Shown: positions 36,564 through 45,865, counted from the first letter of the stretch. The stretch is DNA of 64,000 nucleotides from Flavobacterium sp. N2820 (GCF_025947285.1 NZ_CP110008.1:2433001-2497000), one strand, 5' to 3'. Program-made: numbers and translations. Notes: generated from the letters alone by a model not told the origin.

Positions 36564-37631
36564 TTATTTAATAACTTCAACAGCGTTTCCGTCTTGTAAG
36601 TTGATTTGTCCAGTTACAATTACAATTTCTCCGTTAGATAATCCGTCTAAGATTTCTACTTTGTCACCTAAAATTCTACCCGCTGTTACTTTTTTAAGTT
36701 TCGCCGTTCCGTTTTCAATTACAAAAATTTCATTGCTGCTAACACTTCCAACAAATGCATTTCTTGGTACAATTTTCAAAGTTTGTTTTTGTTGGTTTGA
36801 AGCAAATTTTGCTGTTCCATACATACCTGCTTTTAAATCGTTTGAAGTATTGTTTGTAATTTCAATTTCAACTGGAAAGTTTAAACTTGCATCTGCTTTT
36901 GGAGCAATAAAAGTAATTTTTCCTGTAAATTCTTTGTCAGGATACACATTTGAACCTATTTTAATTACGCTTCCTACTTTTAAGCTCGCCACTTGACTTT
37001 CATTAACCGTAACTTTTAATTTTAATTTAGATACGTTTACAATTTCGAACAATTCTGTTGGAGGCATTCCAGATAAAATAGATCCTGGTTCAATGAATTT
37101 TTTATTGATAAAACCATTAATTGGTGCCTTAATTCTGGTATCACCTACGTTGATGTTAGCTTGCGTTAAATTTGTTTTAGCATTTACCATTGCTAATCTT
37201 GCTTGGTCTAATTGTTGTTTTGTTACACCACCTGTTTTAAAAGCATTTTCAAATCTTGTGTAATCTGCAACAGCATTTTGATACACGGCATTTGCGTTTT
37301 GCGCATTTACGTTTATAACATCGCTTCTTACAATAGCAAGTGTTTGTCCTGCTTTTACATAATCTCCTTCTTTTACTAAAACTTGAGTTACTTTTCCAGA
37401 CTTTTCAGCAGCAAATTTTAATTCTTGAATTGGTTCAAAATTTCCGTTTGATACGAAATCTAAAGAAACTTCTTCAGTTTTTACAGTGTCAACTTTTACT
37501 GAAACCGACGCATTTTTTTCTGCAACAATTGCTGTTTTAGCTTCGTTCTCAGTTTTGTTTTTTGATAATATAAATCCGATTAAACCTAATGAGGCTAAAA
37601 TGATTACTATGGTTATAATTTTCTTTTTCAT
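36564..37631 (-). CDS. RND efflux periplasmic adaptor (pump B)
   Basis: 355 residues with an N-terminal membrane anchor or signal (6-24), lipoyl half-motif GKVTQVLVKEGDYVKAGQTLAIV, hairpin, and DTRIKAPINGFINKKFIEPGS. No lipobox, unlike the adaptor of operon A. 9 bp after it, the permease gene begins; 5 bp before it ends the TolC gene. Confidence 0.92.
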   Translation of the reverse strand: MKKKIITIVIILASLGLIGFILSKNKTENEAKTAIVAEKNASVSVKVDTVKTEEVSLDFVSNGNFEPIQELKFAAEKSGKVTQVLVKEGDYVKAGQTLAIVRSDVINVNAQNANAVYQNAVADYTRFENAFKTGGVTKQQLDQARLAMVNAKTNLTQANINVGDTRIKAPINGFINKKFIEPGSILSGMPPTELFEIVNVSKLKLKVTVNESQVASLKVGSVIKIGSNVYPDKEFTGKITFIAPKADASLNFPVEIEITNNTSNDLKAGMYGTAKFASNQQKQTLKIVPRNAFVGSVSSNEIFVIENGTAKLKKVTAGRILGDKVEILDGLSNGEIVIVTGQINLQDGNAVEVIK

Positions 37632-37636
37632 TTTAA

Positions 37637-38977
37637 TTATTTATTGGTTAGTGTTTTTAGTTCGCCTTTTGATTTTATAAATTGAATTTCTGCTAATTTG
37701 TATTCTAAAATAGCATTGGTATAATTGTTTTGTGCTTCAACCATTGCATTTTCAGCATCTAATAAATCGGTTAATGCAGCTAATCCTTGCGTGTAATTGT
37801 TATTCGTATTGTTAAACACTTCTTGAGCAAGTTGTGCGTTTTCTTTTTGATTGTTGATGGTTATCAAACTGTTTTCAAGTTGCTTTTTTGCATTATCAAA
37901 AGCTAAATCCAATGCCAATTTTGTATCATCAAGATCAACTTTTAAAGAATTTAAAGCATTATTTGCTTGTCTTACTTTTGCTCTTGTTCCAAATCCAGCA
38001 AAAAGTGGCACTCTTAAATTTAAACCAATTGAGGCATAATCAGACCAATAAACACCATCTGATGGCTTTGCAAAAAGAGGCATCTCTGGACCTTGACCGA
38101 TATAGTTATAACTTCCGCTTAATGAAAGTGTTGGATAATATGCCGCCTGAACTACCTTTTTTTGGTACGTTAATAATTGTTCTTGTTTTTTTAGTAACAA
38201 ATATTCGGTTCTTCCAGTAACATCCGCTGTTGATGATAAATCTTGTGGTGTAACTTCAAAAGCAGTATTAGGAATGATGATTTTGTTTTCCATTGGCATT
38301 CCCATATAAAATTTTAAGGCGTTTTCTTGAAGCGAAATTGCATTTAAAATTTGCTGACGTAATGAATTGATATTGTTTACACGAACGGTAATTCTGTCGT
38401 AATCAATTTTTTTAGCTAAACCATTATCAAATTGTCCTTTGATGATGTCTTTTACTTTGTTTGTGTTTTTCAAGTTATTATCAACTACGATAAGTTTTTG
38501 TTGCTGAACATATACTTGATAATACGCATTTGCAACACGTTCAATAACTTGTTCTTCTGTTAATTGTGCGTTTATTTGATAAAATTCCCTAGTGGTTTTT
38601 GCTGCTTTCAATCCTGTAAATACCGATTGGTCAAACAAAGCTTGGTTTAAAGAAACACCAGCTCCAGAATTCCATTTTTGCCCAAAGGCAGCTTGAATAG
38701 TTGTACCAGGTGCACCAAAATTATCTCCATCTATTACCGTTGTTTGTAAAATAGGATTATAATTCAAGCTACCATTAGCCGAAATTTGCGGTAAAGCTCT
38801 AGAGCGAACTTCTTGAATTTTATACTCGCTATTTTCTACTTCTAATTTTGCTTTCTTAGCTTCTGCTTTGTTTTCAAGCGCAAAAGTTATAGCGTCTTTT
38901 AATGTTAGTGGTGCCACTTCTTGCGCACTTACTGACAGTGTAAAAGTTAATAATGTTATGAGGATCGTTTTCTTCAT
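37637..38977 (-). CDS. TolC-family outer membrane efflux protein (pump B)
   Basis: 446 residues: signal peptide (1-18, ending VSAQ), two TolC repeats, and conserved GGxY-like SGSYNYIGQ segments in the barrel part. Length equals that of its paralogue in operon A. Exit duct for pump B. Its start lies 3 bp after the second TetR gene. Confidence 0.92.
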   Translation of the reverse strand: MKKTILITLLTFTLSVSAQEVAPLTLKDAITFALENKAEAKKAKLEVENSEYKIQEVRSRALPQISANGSLNYNPILQTTVIDGDNFGAPGTTIQAAFGQKWNSGAGVSLNQALFDQSVFTGLKAAKTTREFYQINAQLTEEQVIERVANAYYQVYVQQQKLIVVDNNLKNTNKVKDIIKGQFDNGLAKKIDYDRITVRVNNINSLRQQILNAISLQENALKFYMGMPMENKIIIPNTAFEVTPQDLSSTADVTGRTEYLLLKKQEQLLTYQKKVVQAAYYPTLSLSGSYNYIGQGPEMPLFAKPSDGVYWSDYASIGLNLRVPLFAGFGTRAKVRQANNALNSLKVDLDDTKLALDLAFDNAKKQLENSLITINNQKENAQLAQEVFNNTNNNYTQGLAALTDLLDAENAMVEAQNNYTNAILEYKLAEIQFIKSKGELKTLTNK

Positions 38978-38980
38978 TGT

Positions 38981-39577
38981 TTATATAATTGGGTTTTTAA
39001 GGTGTTTTCCTAATTCAATAATTCCAGCTAATGTAGCCATGGCTCTAATGTGATACTCTAATGCTTTAACTTCTAATTCATGAGCATCTTTTTCTAACAT
39101 CGTATTTTCATTGATATTAAAAATTAACGTGTAATAAAATTTTACATAATTGTCAACATCTAAATTTTCTCTATACAAGCCTTCTCTGATGCCTTTTAGA
39201 ATGTTTTCCCTGAAACACGTTTCGCATACTTCAATTTGAGTACTTAATGCTTTTGCATATACTTCAGGATAGTGTTTTTTTAACTGATAAATAGGTGAAG
39301 ATTCTGCAGAACGAAACATTTCTCTAAACATTCTTTTAATTTCAAAATTTTCTTCGATTGCGTTGAAGTTTTTAGATACAATTTTGTCTATCGTTTCATG
39401 AACTTCTTTGTGAACCAATTCAACACTTTGTTCAATTAAAACATCTTTATTGCTGAAATACTTGTAAATCGTTTTTTTTGAAATACACATTTCGCAAGCA
39501 ATATCATCCATAGTAATGCTCTTGAAACCAAGTCTCAAAAACATTTCTTTCGCTTTATTAATAATTTTATCTTTCAT
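38981..39577 (-). CDS. TetR/AcrR-family regulator of efflux operon B
   Basis: 198 residues from ATG 39577 (MKDKIINKAK); an ATG one codon earlier (39580) is possible. The longest frame, from 39700, would run through the promoter and is rejected. The HTH SITMDDIACEMCISKKTIYKYF is identical to the paralogue at 32684-33274, so both proteins should bind similar sites. The effector domain keeps the Cys-rich CETCF versus CEECF. Starts operon B and likely represses it. Confidence 0.92.
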   Translation of the reverse strand: MKDKIINKAKEMFLRLGFKSITMDDIACEMCISKKTIYKYFSNKDVLIEQSVELVHKEVHETIDKIVSKNFNAIEENFEIKRMFREMFRSAESSPIYQLKKHYPEVYAKALSTQIEVCETCFRENILKGIREGLYRENLDVDNYVKFYYTLIFNINENTMLEKDAHELEVKALEYHIRAMATLAGIIELGKHLKNPII

Positions 39578-39616
39578 CATTTCTCTAAAATCGCTTTTTG
39601 GGATTTTATTTTCGGG

Positions 39617-39626
39617 TACAAATGTA
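39617..39626 (-). promoter_or_regulatory. -7 box inside palindrome TACAAATGTA, operon B
   Basis: Plus-strand CAAATGTA 39619-39626 reads TACATTTG on the minus strand (TAnnTTTG), wholly within the 10-bp palindrome TACA-AA-TGTA (39617-39626), about 40 bp upstream of the start at 39577. Confidence 0.5.
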
Positions 39627-39630
39627 TATC

Positions 39631-39658
39631 GGAAACTTTTAACACAAAAATAGTTTCC
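39631..39658. promoter_or_regulatory. Inverted repeat GGAAACT-N14-AGTTTCC upstream of operon B
   Basis: Arms 39631-39637 and 39652-39658, just upstream of the -7 palindrome, in the -33 region. A candidate second operator. Not found upstream of operon A. Confidence 0.4.
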
Positions 39659-39738
39659 AAAGTTTTTACGAAAATTTAACATTTGATATATTCGTCTCAT
39701 TTCAGAATATTGGAGTATTTTAGCAAAAAATTCAAATA

Positions 39739-40713
39739 ATGCATTCTATATCCTATTACCAAGAAAAAATGACCCATCATTTTTCGCAAATTGTTGCCAA
39801 CAAAGAGCCAAAAAATTTATACGAACCTATCGAGTATATTTTATCGCTTGGTGGAAAAAGAATGCGACCAGTTTTGACTTTAATGGCTTGTGAAGTTTTT
39901 AATGTTGATAGCGAAAAAGCCATTCCTGCGGCAACAGCTGTTGAGGTGTTTCATAATTTTTCATTAATTCACGATGATATTATGGATGATGCTCCTTTAC
40001 GAAGAGGCAATCAAACCGTTCATGAAAAGTGGGATTTGAATACCGGAATTTTATCGGGTGATGCAATGTTGATTTTGGCGTATCAATTTTTTGAAAATTA
40101 CGAACCAAAAACATTCCAGAAATTAGCAAAATTATTTAGTAAAACCGCTTTAGAAGTTTGTGAAGGACAACAATATGATGTGGATTTTGAAATGCGTGAC
40201 GATGTTACTATTCCAGAATATTTAAAAATGATTGAATATAAAACAGCAGTTTTAGTTGGTGCGGCAATGAAAATGGGGGCAATTGTTGCAGAAACTTCAG
40301 AAGAAAATGCCAATTTGATATACGATTTTGGATTAAATTTAGGTATCGCATTCCAATTACAAGATGATTATTTAGATGCTTTCGGAAATCCCGAAACCTT
40401 TGGAAAGCAAGTGGGAGGCGATATCATTGAAAACAAAAAAACCTATTTATATTTGAAAGCAATTGAGTTTTCGCAAGCCGAACACAAACAACAATTATTA
40501 CATTTGTTTTCCATTCAGCCTTCAGAAAATACAGATAAAATAGAATCAGTAAAAGCCATTTTTAATGCATCTGGAGCAAGTGAAGCTACTAAAAAAGCGA
40601 TTCAAGACTATACTTTTAAAGCATTTGAAACTTTAGAAAAAATGGATATCGAAGCTGAAAAGAAAGCTATTTTGAAAGCTTTTGGTGAGAATTTAATGGG
40701 AAGAAACGTTTAA
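39739..40713 (+). CDS. Polyprenyl synthetase (trans-isoprenyl diphosphate synthase)
   Basis: 324 residues. First Asp-rich motif SLIHDDIMDDAPLRRG (Asp79, 80, 83, 84), second FQLQDDYLDAFG. Adds isopentenyl units to allylic diphosphates. The chain-length region upstream of the first motif (FHNFSL) has no large aromatic at the -4/-5 positions in a clear pattern, so product length (C15, C20 or longer) is uncertain. Divergent from the TetR gene. It could supply quinone or carotenoid precursors; a lycopene cyclase lies 12 kb away. Confidence 0.92.
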   Translation: MHSISYYQEKMTHHFSQIVANKEPKNLYEPIEYILSLGGKRMRPVLTLMACEVFNVDSEKAIPAATAVEVFHNFSLIHDDIMDDAPLRRGNQTVHEKWDLNTGILSGDAMLILAYQFFENYEPKTFQKLAKLFSKTALEVCEGQQYDVDFEMRDDVTIPEYLKMIEYKTAVLVGAAMKMGAIVAETSEENANLIYDFGLNLGIAFQLQDDYLDAFGNPETFGKQVGGDIIENKKTYLYLKAIEFSQAEHKQQLLHLFSIQPSENTDKIESVKAIFNASGASEATKKAIQDYTFKAFETLEKMDIEAEKKAILKAFGENLMGRNV

Positions 40714-40716
40714 CAG

Positions 40717-40751
40717 TGTGCCAATTTATCAATTCGGTAATGTGTCAATTT
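40717..40751. repeat. Imperfect direct repeat TGTGCCAATTT / TGTGTCAATTT
   Basis: Copies at 40717-40727 and 40741-40751 differ by one base; between them lies a further CAATTC. They fill the spacer after the polyprenyl synthetase stop. Confidence 0.5.
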
Positions 40752-40760
40752 TAAAATAAA

Positions 40761-41114
40761 ATGAATTTTGTAAACCCACAAAATATAGATGCACTAATTT
40801 CGCAAGCCGAAGAAGAGCATTTGTACTTTAAATTGATTGAGCAAACCAACAAAGATTTTGCTTTGGCAAATGAATCTTTAGATGTGCCAACAAGTATTTT
40901 TCCGTTTGAATTTAAAAATTTGGTACAAGAAAAAATATATAAACTCATTCAATATAAATTTGCTGAATACCTAAATTTACTATACATAATTGATGTTCCA
41001 GAGGAACAAATTAAAAAATTAGATGGTTCAGACTTAGTAGAATTATCAGAACAAGTTGCTTTTTTAGTGTTAAAACGTGAATGGCAAAAAGTGTGGTTTC
41101 GAAATAAGTATTAG
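40761..41114 (+). CDS. Conserved hypothetical protein
   Basis: 117 residues, soluble and largely helical with aromatic residues (Trp near 108 and 112). No motif recognised. Follows the polyprenyl synthetase gene after a 47-bp repeat spacer and overlaps the convergent outer-membrane gene by 4 bp. Likely a Flavobacteriaceae-specific protein; function unknown. Confidence 0.7.
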   Translation: MNFVNPQNIDALISQAEEEHLYFKLIEQTNKDFALANESLDVPTSIFPFEFKNLVQEKIYKLIQYKFAEYLNLLYIIDVPEEQIKKLDGSDLVELSEQVAFLVLKREWQKVWFRNKY

Positions 41115-41656
41115 AAATAAATCCGCACAAACGGCATAAAAGCTTCTGCATATATATTGTCTCTGTCTTTATGCAAAACATTGTATCGAATTCCAATAGT
41201 TACATTTTGATTGCGATAACCCGCACCTAAAAATAAAGCGGTATTCCAAAAATCCTGTTTTTCACTTCCAAAAGAATCTTCAAAAGTTCTATTGACCCTT
41301 AATTGCTCTAACTCACTTGAAATTTGAAGTTCCTCAATTGGGTGAAACAAAGCGATTAAACTACCTCCATACATATTAGCACTGTAAAAATTTCGTTGTT
41401 TAACGTAGTTGTATTGAGCGCCTAATCCAGCTGAAAAATAGGAATTAAAGTTGTAAATAGCACTTGGAGCTACCATGATATCGGCATACCCATTTCCGAA
41501 TCCTAAACCTAATCCACCTCCAAATTGTACGTGTTTCCAAAAATCACTTTTTGTTTTAATTTGAGTGTTTTCTTGTGCATAAATTTCAGATTTAAAACCA
41601 AATAAAAACACAATAGTTAACAAAAGTGTTAAATCTATTACGGAATTCTTTTTCAT
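41111..41656 (-). CDS. Small outer-membrane beta-barrel protein
   Basis: 181 residues: signal peptide (about 1-27, ending IYAQ), then alternating hydrophobic/polar strands, glycine-rich turns (QFGGGLGLGFGNGYADI) and a C-terminal aromatic (RIYF), all typical of a small beta-barrel. I recall homologues being labelled alpha-ketoglutarate decarboxylase in databases, probably by neighbourhood with sucA; the sequence has no thiamine diphosphate or dehydrogenase motif, so that label would be wrong. Divergent from sucA. Confidence 0.72.
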   Translation of the reverse strand: MKKNSVIDLTLLLTIVFLFGFKSEIYAQENTQIKTKSDFWKHVQFGGGLGLGFGNGYADIMVAPSAIYNFNSYFSAGLGAQYNYVKQRNFYSANMYGGSLIALFHPIEELQISSELEQLRVNRTFEDSFGSEKQDFWNTALFLGAGYRNQNVTIGIRYNVLHKDRDNIYAEAFMPFVRIYF

Positions 41657-41724
41657 AATTCAATTTTCAAAAAATTAATGTTATAAAAGTATAAAAATCC
41701 TTGAAAGATTATCATAAAATGTTT

Positions 41725-41732
41725 TACTTTTG
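41725..41732 (+). promoter_or_regulatory. Promoter TTG-N21-TACTTTTG for sucA
   Basis: -7 TACTTTTG (41725-41732) with TTG at 41701-41703, spacer 21 bp. This is the best promoter in the window and shows that translation starts at 41773, not at the upstream start at 41701, which is part of the promoter. Confidence 0.75.
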
Positions 41733-41772
41733 CGTAATATTTTTAATTAAAAGGTCTTTCAGACAACACGAT

Positions 41773-44544
41773 ATGGATAGGTTTTCCTTTTTAAACGCTG
41801 CACACACTGCATTTTTTGCAGATTTATACGAACAATATTTACAAAATCCAGATAGCGTAGAACCAAGCTGGAGAAGTTTTTTTCAAGGATTTGATTTTGC
41901 TCAAGCCAATTATGGCTCAGAAGAAATGGCGCAACAAGTGGCTCATGTAGCTTCTGGTGATTCGGGCGAAATTTCTGAAAAAATGCAAAAGGAGTTCAAT
42001 GTTCTTAAATTAATTGAAGGATATAGAACACGTGGGCATTTATTCACAAAAACAAATCCAGTACGAGACAGAAGAATTCATGGTCCTTCGTTAGCACTTG
42101 AAAACTTTGGATTATCACAAGCCGATTTGAATACGGTTTTTGATGCTGCTAAAATGGTAAATATGAAGCCTTGTTCTTTGGCTGAAATTATCAAACATTT
42201 AGAAAACGTATATTGTCAATCTATTGGAGTGGAGTACATGTATATTCGTGAGCCACACAAATTAGAATGGATTAAAAATCGTTTAGACATCAACGATAAT
42301 TTGCCAAACTTTTCTTCCGATAAGAAAAAACATATTCTTAAAAAATTAAACGAAGCGGTTTCATTTGAAAACTTCTTACATACTAAATATGTAGGTCAAA
42401 AACGTTTTTCTCTAGAAGGTTGTGAAGCGGTAATTCCTGCTTTAGACGCTTTAGTGGAAGCTGCAGCTGATAAAGGAGTAGAGCAATTTGTAATGGGAAT
42501 GGCACACAGAGGTCGTTTGAATGTATTGGCAAACATCTTTGGAAAAAACACTCAAAATATCTTCTCTGAATTTGATGGAAAAGACTATGATGAGGATGTA
42601 AATTTTGATGGCGACGTAAAATATCACTTGGGATTAACTTCAGATAGAGTAACCGATTCAGGCAAAAAAATTAACTTAAATTTAGCTCCAAATCCTTCGC
42701 ACTTAGAAACAGTAGGCGCAGTTATTGAAGGAATTACAAGAGCAAAACAAGATAGAAATTATCCAAATGATTTTTCAAAAGTGTTACCGATTGCCGTTCA
42801 CGGTGATGCCGCAGTAGCTGGTCAAGGTATTGTGTATGAAATCATTCAAATGGCTAAATTAGATGGTTATAAAACAGGTGGAACAATCCATTTGGTAATT
42901 AATAATCAAGTTGGTTTTACAACCAATTATTTAGATGCACGTTCATCAACTTATTGTACGGATGTGGCTAAAGTAACATTATCTCCCGTTTTACACGTAA
43001 ATGCAGACGATGCAGAAGCAGTAGTTCACGCGATGTTATTTGCTTTAGATTACCGTATGGAATTTGGAACAGACGTTTTCATCGATTTATTAGGCTATAG
43101 AAAATACGGTCACAACGAAGGTGATGAGCCTCGTTTTACCCAACCTGTTTTATATAAATTAATTGCGAAACACAAAAATCCAAGAGATATTTATGCTGAG
43201 AAATTAGCACAAGAAAATGTGATTTCGGCTGGATTTGTAAAAGAATTAGAAGAAGCATATAAAGCAAAATTAGATGAAAATTTAGAAGCTTCTCGTAAAA
43301 AAGATTTAACTGTAATTTCACCATTTATGGAAAATGAATGGGAAGGCTACAAACAAGTTTCTGATGATGTAATGCTTCAAAAGTTTGATACCTCATTTGA
43401 TAAAAAACAATTAACAGAAATTGCTAAAACCATTACAGAACTTCCTGCTGATAAAAAATTCATCAGTAAGATTACGAAGTTAATTGGAGATAGAAAAAAC
43501 ATGGTTGAAACCAATAAATTAGACTGGGCAATGGGCGAATTATTAGCTTATGGTTCCTTAATTTCAGAAGGTTTTGACGTGCGTATTTCTGGGCAAGATG
43601 TTGAACGAGGAACATTTTCCCACCGTCATGCTGTAGTTAAAGTAGAAGATTCAGAAGAAGAAGTAATTCTTTTAGATAAAATTAAAGATAAAAAAGGAAA
43701 CTTTTATATCTACAATTCACACCTTTCAGAATATGGTGTTTTAGGTTTTGAATACGGATATGCGTTGGCATCGCCAAAAACCTTAGTCATTTGGGAAGCA
43801 CAGTTTGGAGATTTCTCTAACGGCGCTCAAATTATGATTGATCAATACATTTCTGCAGGTGAAGATAAGTGGAACAATCAAAACGGATTGGTAATGTTGT
43901 TGCCTCACGGGTATGAAAACCAAGGTGCAGAGCATTCATCAGCACGTATGGAACGTTATTTACAAATGTGTGCAAAACACAACATGTATATTGCCGATGT
44001 AACTTCGCCAGCTAACTTCTTCCATTTAATGAGAAGACAGTTAAAGACAGAATTTCGTAAGCCATTAGTAGTATTTTCTCCAAAAAGTTTATTACGTCAT
44101 CCAGATGTAGTATCTTCAATGGACGAATTAGCAAACGGACAATTCCAAGAAGTATTAGATGATCCAAATGTAAAAGACAAAAAAGCAATCAAAACATTGG
44201 TTTTATGTACTGGAAAAGTATATTTTGACATCATTGCACAAAGAGAAGAATTAGGTAGAAACGATGTGGCAGTGGTTCGTTTAGAGCAACTATTTCCATT
44301 AGCAGTTGACCAAATCAAAGCAATTATCGACAGTTATCCAAATGTTGATGATTATGTTTGGGCACAAGAAGAGCCTAAAAACATGGGAGCTTATTCGTTT
44401 ATGTTAATGAATTTCGATTTAGTAAAATTAAGATTAGCTTCGCCAAAAGCATATAGTGCACCAGCAGCGGGTAGTTATGAACGTTCTAAAAAACGTCAAA
44501 AGAATGCCATTGCAATGGTTTTTGATAAAACATTATTTCAATAA
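41773..44544 (+). CDS. sucA: 2-oxoglutarate dehydrogenase E1 component
   Basis: 923 residues from ATG 41773 (MDRFSFLNAAHTAFF). E1 subunit that decarboxylates 2-oxoglutarate using thiamine diphosphate and passes the succinyl group to E2. Thiamine-site segments visible include GDAAVAGQGIVYE and IHLVINNQVGFTTN; the C-terminal transketolase-like part includes GQDVERGTFSHRHAV and HGYENQGAEHSSARMERY. N-terminal SWRSFFQGF is the family E2-binding region. Followed 84 bp later by the E2 gene, so they form the odhAB operon. Domain order and length match the family. Confidence 0.96.
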   Translation: MDRFSFLNAAHTAFFADLYEQYLQNPDSVEPSWRSFFQGFDFAQANYGSEEMAQQVAHVASGDSGEISEKMQKEFNVLKLIEGYRTRGHLFTKTNPVRDRRIHGPSLALENFGLSQADLNTVFDAAKMVNMKPCSLAEIIKHLENVYCQSIGVEYMYIREPHKLEWIKNRLDINDNLPNFSSDKKKHILKKLNEAVSFENFLHTKYVGQKRFSLEGCEAVIPALDALVEAAADKGVEQFVMGMAHRGRLNVLANIFGKNTQNIFSEFDGKDYDEDVNFDGDVKYHLGLTSDRVTDSGKKINLNLAPNPSHLETVGAVIEGITRAKQDRNYPNDFSKVLPIAVHGDAAVAGQGIVYEIIQMAKLDGYKTGGTIHLVINNQVGFTTNYLDARSSTYCTDVAKVTLSPVLHVNADDAEAVVHAMLFALDYRMEFGTDVFIDLLGYRKYGHNEGDEPRFTQPVLYKLIAKHKNPRDIYAEKLAQENVISAGFVKELEEAYKAKLDENLEASRKKDLTVISPFMENEWEGYKQVSDDVMLQKFDTSFDKKQLTEIAKTITELPADKKFISKITKLIGDRKNMVETNKLDWAMGELLAYGSLISEGFDVRISGQDVERGTFSHRHAVVKVEDSEEEVILLDKIKDKKGNFYIYNSHLSEYGVLGFEYGYALASPKTLVIWEAQFGDFSNGAQIMIDQYISAGEDKWNNQNGLVMLLPHGYENQGAEHSSARMERYLQMCAKHNMYIADVTSPANFFHLMRRQLKTEFRKPLVVFSPKSLLRHPDVVSSMDELANGQFQEVLDDPNVKDKKAIKTLVLCTGKVYFDIIAQREELGRNDVAVVRLEQLFPLAVDQIKAIIDSYPNVDDYVWAQEEPKNMGAYSFMLMNFDLVKLRLASPKAYSAPAAGSYERSKKRQKNAIAMVFDKTLFQ

Positions 44545-44585
44545 AAATAAAACAGATAATAGTTTAGGTTTAAGACTAACACAAC

Positions 44586-44620
44586 TTTTAAACTTTTAAA
44601 CTTATTTTAAACTTTTAAAC
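44586..44620. repeat. Short direct repeat TTTTAAAC x4 before odhB
   Basis: Copies at 44586-44593, 44594-44601, 44605-44612 and 44613-44620 between sucA and the E2 gene. No stem with T-run, so transcription likely reads through. Confidence 0.75.
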
Positions 44621-44628
44621 TAAAAAAC

Positions 44629-45846
44629 ATGATTTTAGAAATGAAAGTCCCTTCTCCAGGGGAATCAATTAAAGAAGTAGAAATTGCTACATGGTTAGTA
44701 AAAGATGGTGATTATGTAGAAAAAGACCAAGCTATTGCTGAGGTTGATTCAGATAAAGCAACATTAGAATTGCCGGCTGAAGCAAGCGGGATTATTACAT
44801 TAAAAGCAGAAGAAGGTGATGCAGTAGCAGTTGGTGCTGTGGTTTGTTTAATCGATACAGGTGCAGCAAAACCAGAAGGTGGTGCAGCTCCAGCTAAAGA
44901 AGAAGCAAAACCAGTTGAAGCTCCAAAAGCCGAAGCTCCAAAAACTGCTCCAGTAGCAGAAAAAACATATGCAACGCAAGCGCCATCTCCAGCAGCAAGA
45001 AAAATATTAGACGAAAAAAACATCGAGCCTTCTGCAATTGTTGGAACAGGTAAAGGTGGAAGAATCACTAAAGACGATGCAGTAAATGCAGTACCATCAA
45101 TGGGAACACCAACAGGTGGGAATCGTGGTTCGGAAAGAACAAAACTTTCTATGTTACGTAGAAAAGTCGCTGAGCGTTTAGTTTCGGCTAAAAACGAAAC
45201 AGCAATGTTAACTACTTTCAATGAAGTTGACATGACGGCTATTTACGCTTTACGTGATCAATACAAAGAAGAGTTCAAAGCAAAACATGGTTTAGGATTA
45301 GGTTTCATGTCGTTCTTTACAAAAGCAGTAACCCGCGCGTTACAATTGTATCCAGATGTAAATTCGATGATTGATGGTCAAGAGAAAATTTCTTACGACT
45401 TCTGTGATATTTCAGTAGCGGTTTCTGGTCCAAAAGGATTAATGGTTCCTGTAATGAGAAATGCTGAAACATTATCTTTCAGAGGTGTTGAAGCAGAAAT
45501 CAAAAGATTGGCTATTAGAGCTCGTGATGGACAAATTACAGTTGATGAAATGACAGGGGGAACATTCACAATTTCTAATGGTGGTGTTTTTGGAAGTATG
45601 TTATCTACACCAATTATCAATCCGCCACAATCAGGTATTTTAGGAATGCACAATGTGGTAGAAAGAGCTATCGTTAAAAATGGTCAAATCGTAATCGCTC
45701 CTGTTATGTACGTTGCGTTATCATACGACCACAGAATCATTGACGGACGTGAGTCAGTTGGATTTTTAGTAGCGGTAAAAGAAGCATTAGAAAACCCAGC
45801 AGAATTATTAATGGGCGGTAATGTGAAAAAAGCGTTAGAATTATAG
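44629..45846 (+). CDS. odhB: Dihydrolipoyl succinyltransferase (E2 of 2-oxoglutarate dehydrogenase)
   Basis: 405 residues: a lipoyl domain (1-75) with lipoylated Lys43 in EVDSDKATLEL, an Ala/Pro/Lys-rich flexible linker (about 78-115), the E1/E3-binding domain (about 118-155; SPAARKILDEKNI) and the catalytic domain (about 170-405) with SYDHRIIDGRE near the C-terminus providing the catalytic His. Transfers succinyl from lipoyl to CoA. Downstream of sucA in the same direction; ends in a strong terminator. E3 (lpd) is elsewhere. Confidence 0.96.
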   Translation: MILEMKVPSPGESIKEVEIATWLVKDGDYVEKDQAIAEVDSDKATLELPAEASGIITLKAEEGDAVAVGAVVCLIDTGAAKPEGGAAPAKEEAKPVEAPKAEAPKTAPVAEKTYATQAPSPAARKILDEKNIEPSAIVGTGKGGRITKDDAVNAVPSMGTPTGGNRGSERTKLSMLRRKVAERLVSAKNETAMLTTFNEVDMTAIYALRDQYKEEFKAKHGLGLGFMSFFTKAVTRALQLYPDVNSMIDGQEKISYDFCDISVAVSGPKGLMVPVMRNAETLSFRGVEAEIKRLAIRARDGQITVDEMTGGTFTISNGGVFGSMLSTPIINPPQSGILGMHNVVERAIVKNGQIVIAPVMYVALSYDHRIIDGRESVGFLVAVKEALENPAELLMGGNVKKALEL

Positions 45847-45865
45847 TCAAAATTCATGCAAATAA

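Noticed and set aside
39578..39700. N-terminal extension of the second TetR gene to 39700
   Set aside because: It runs through the -7 box and the palindrome; the paralogue and the family start at the residue encoded at 39577.
41701..41772. Upstream in-frame extension of sucA starting at 41701
   Set aside because: The segment contains the TTG and TACTTTTG promoter boxes; the E1 family start is MDRFSFLNA at 41773.
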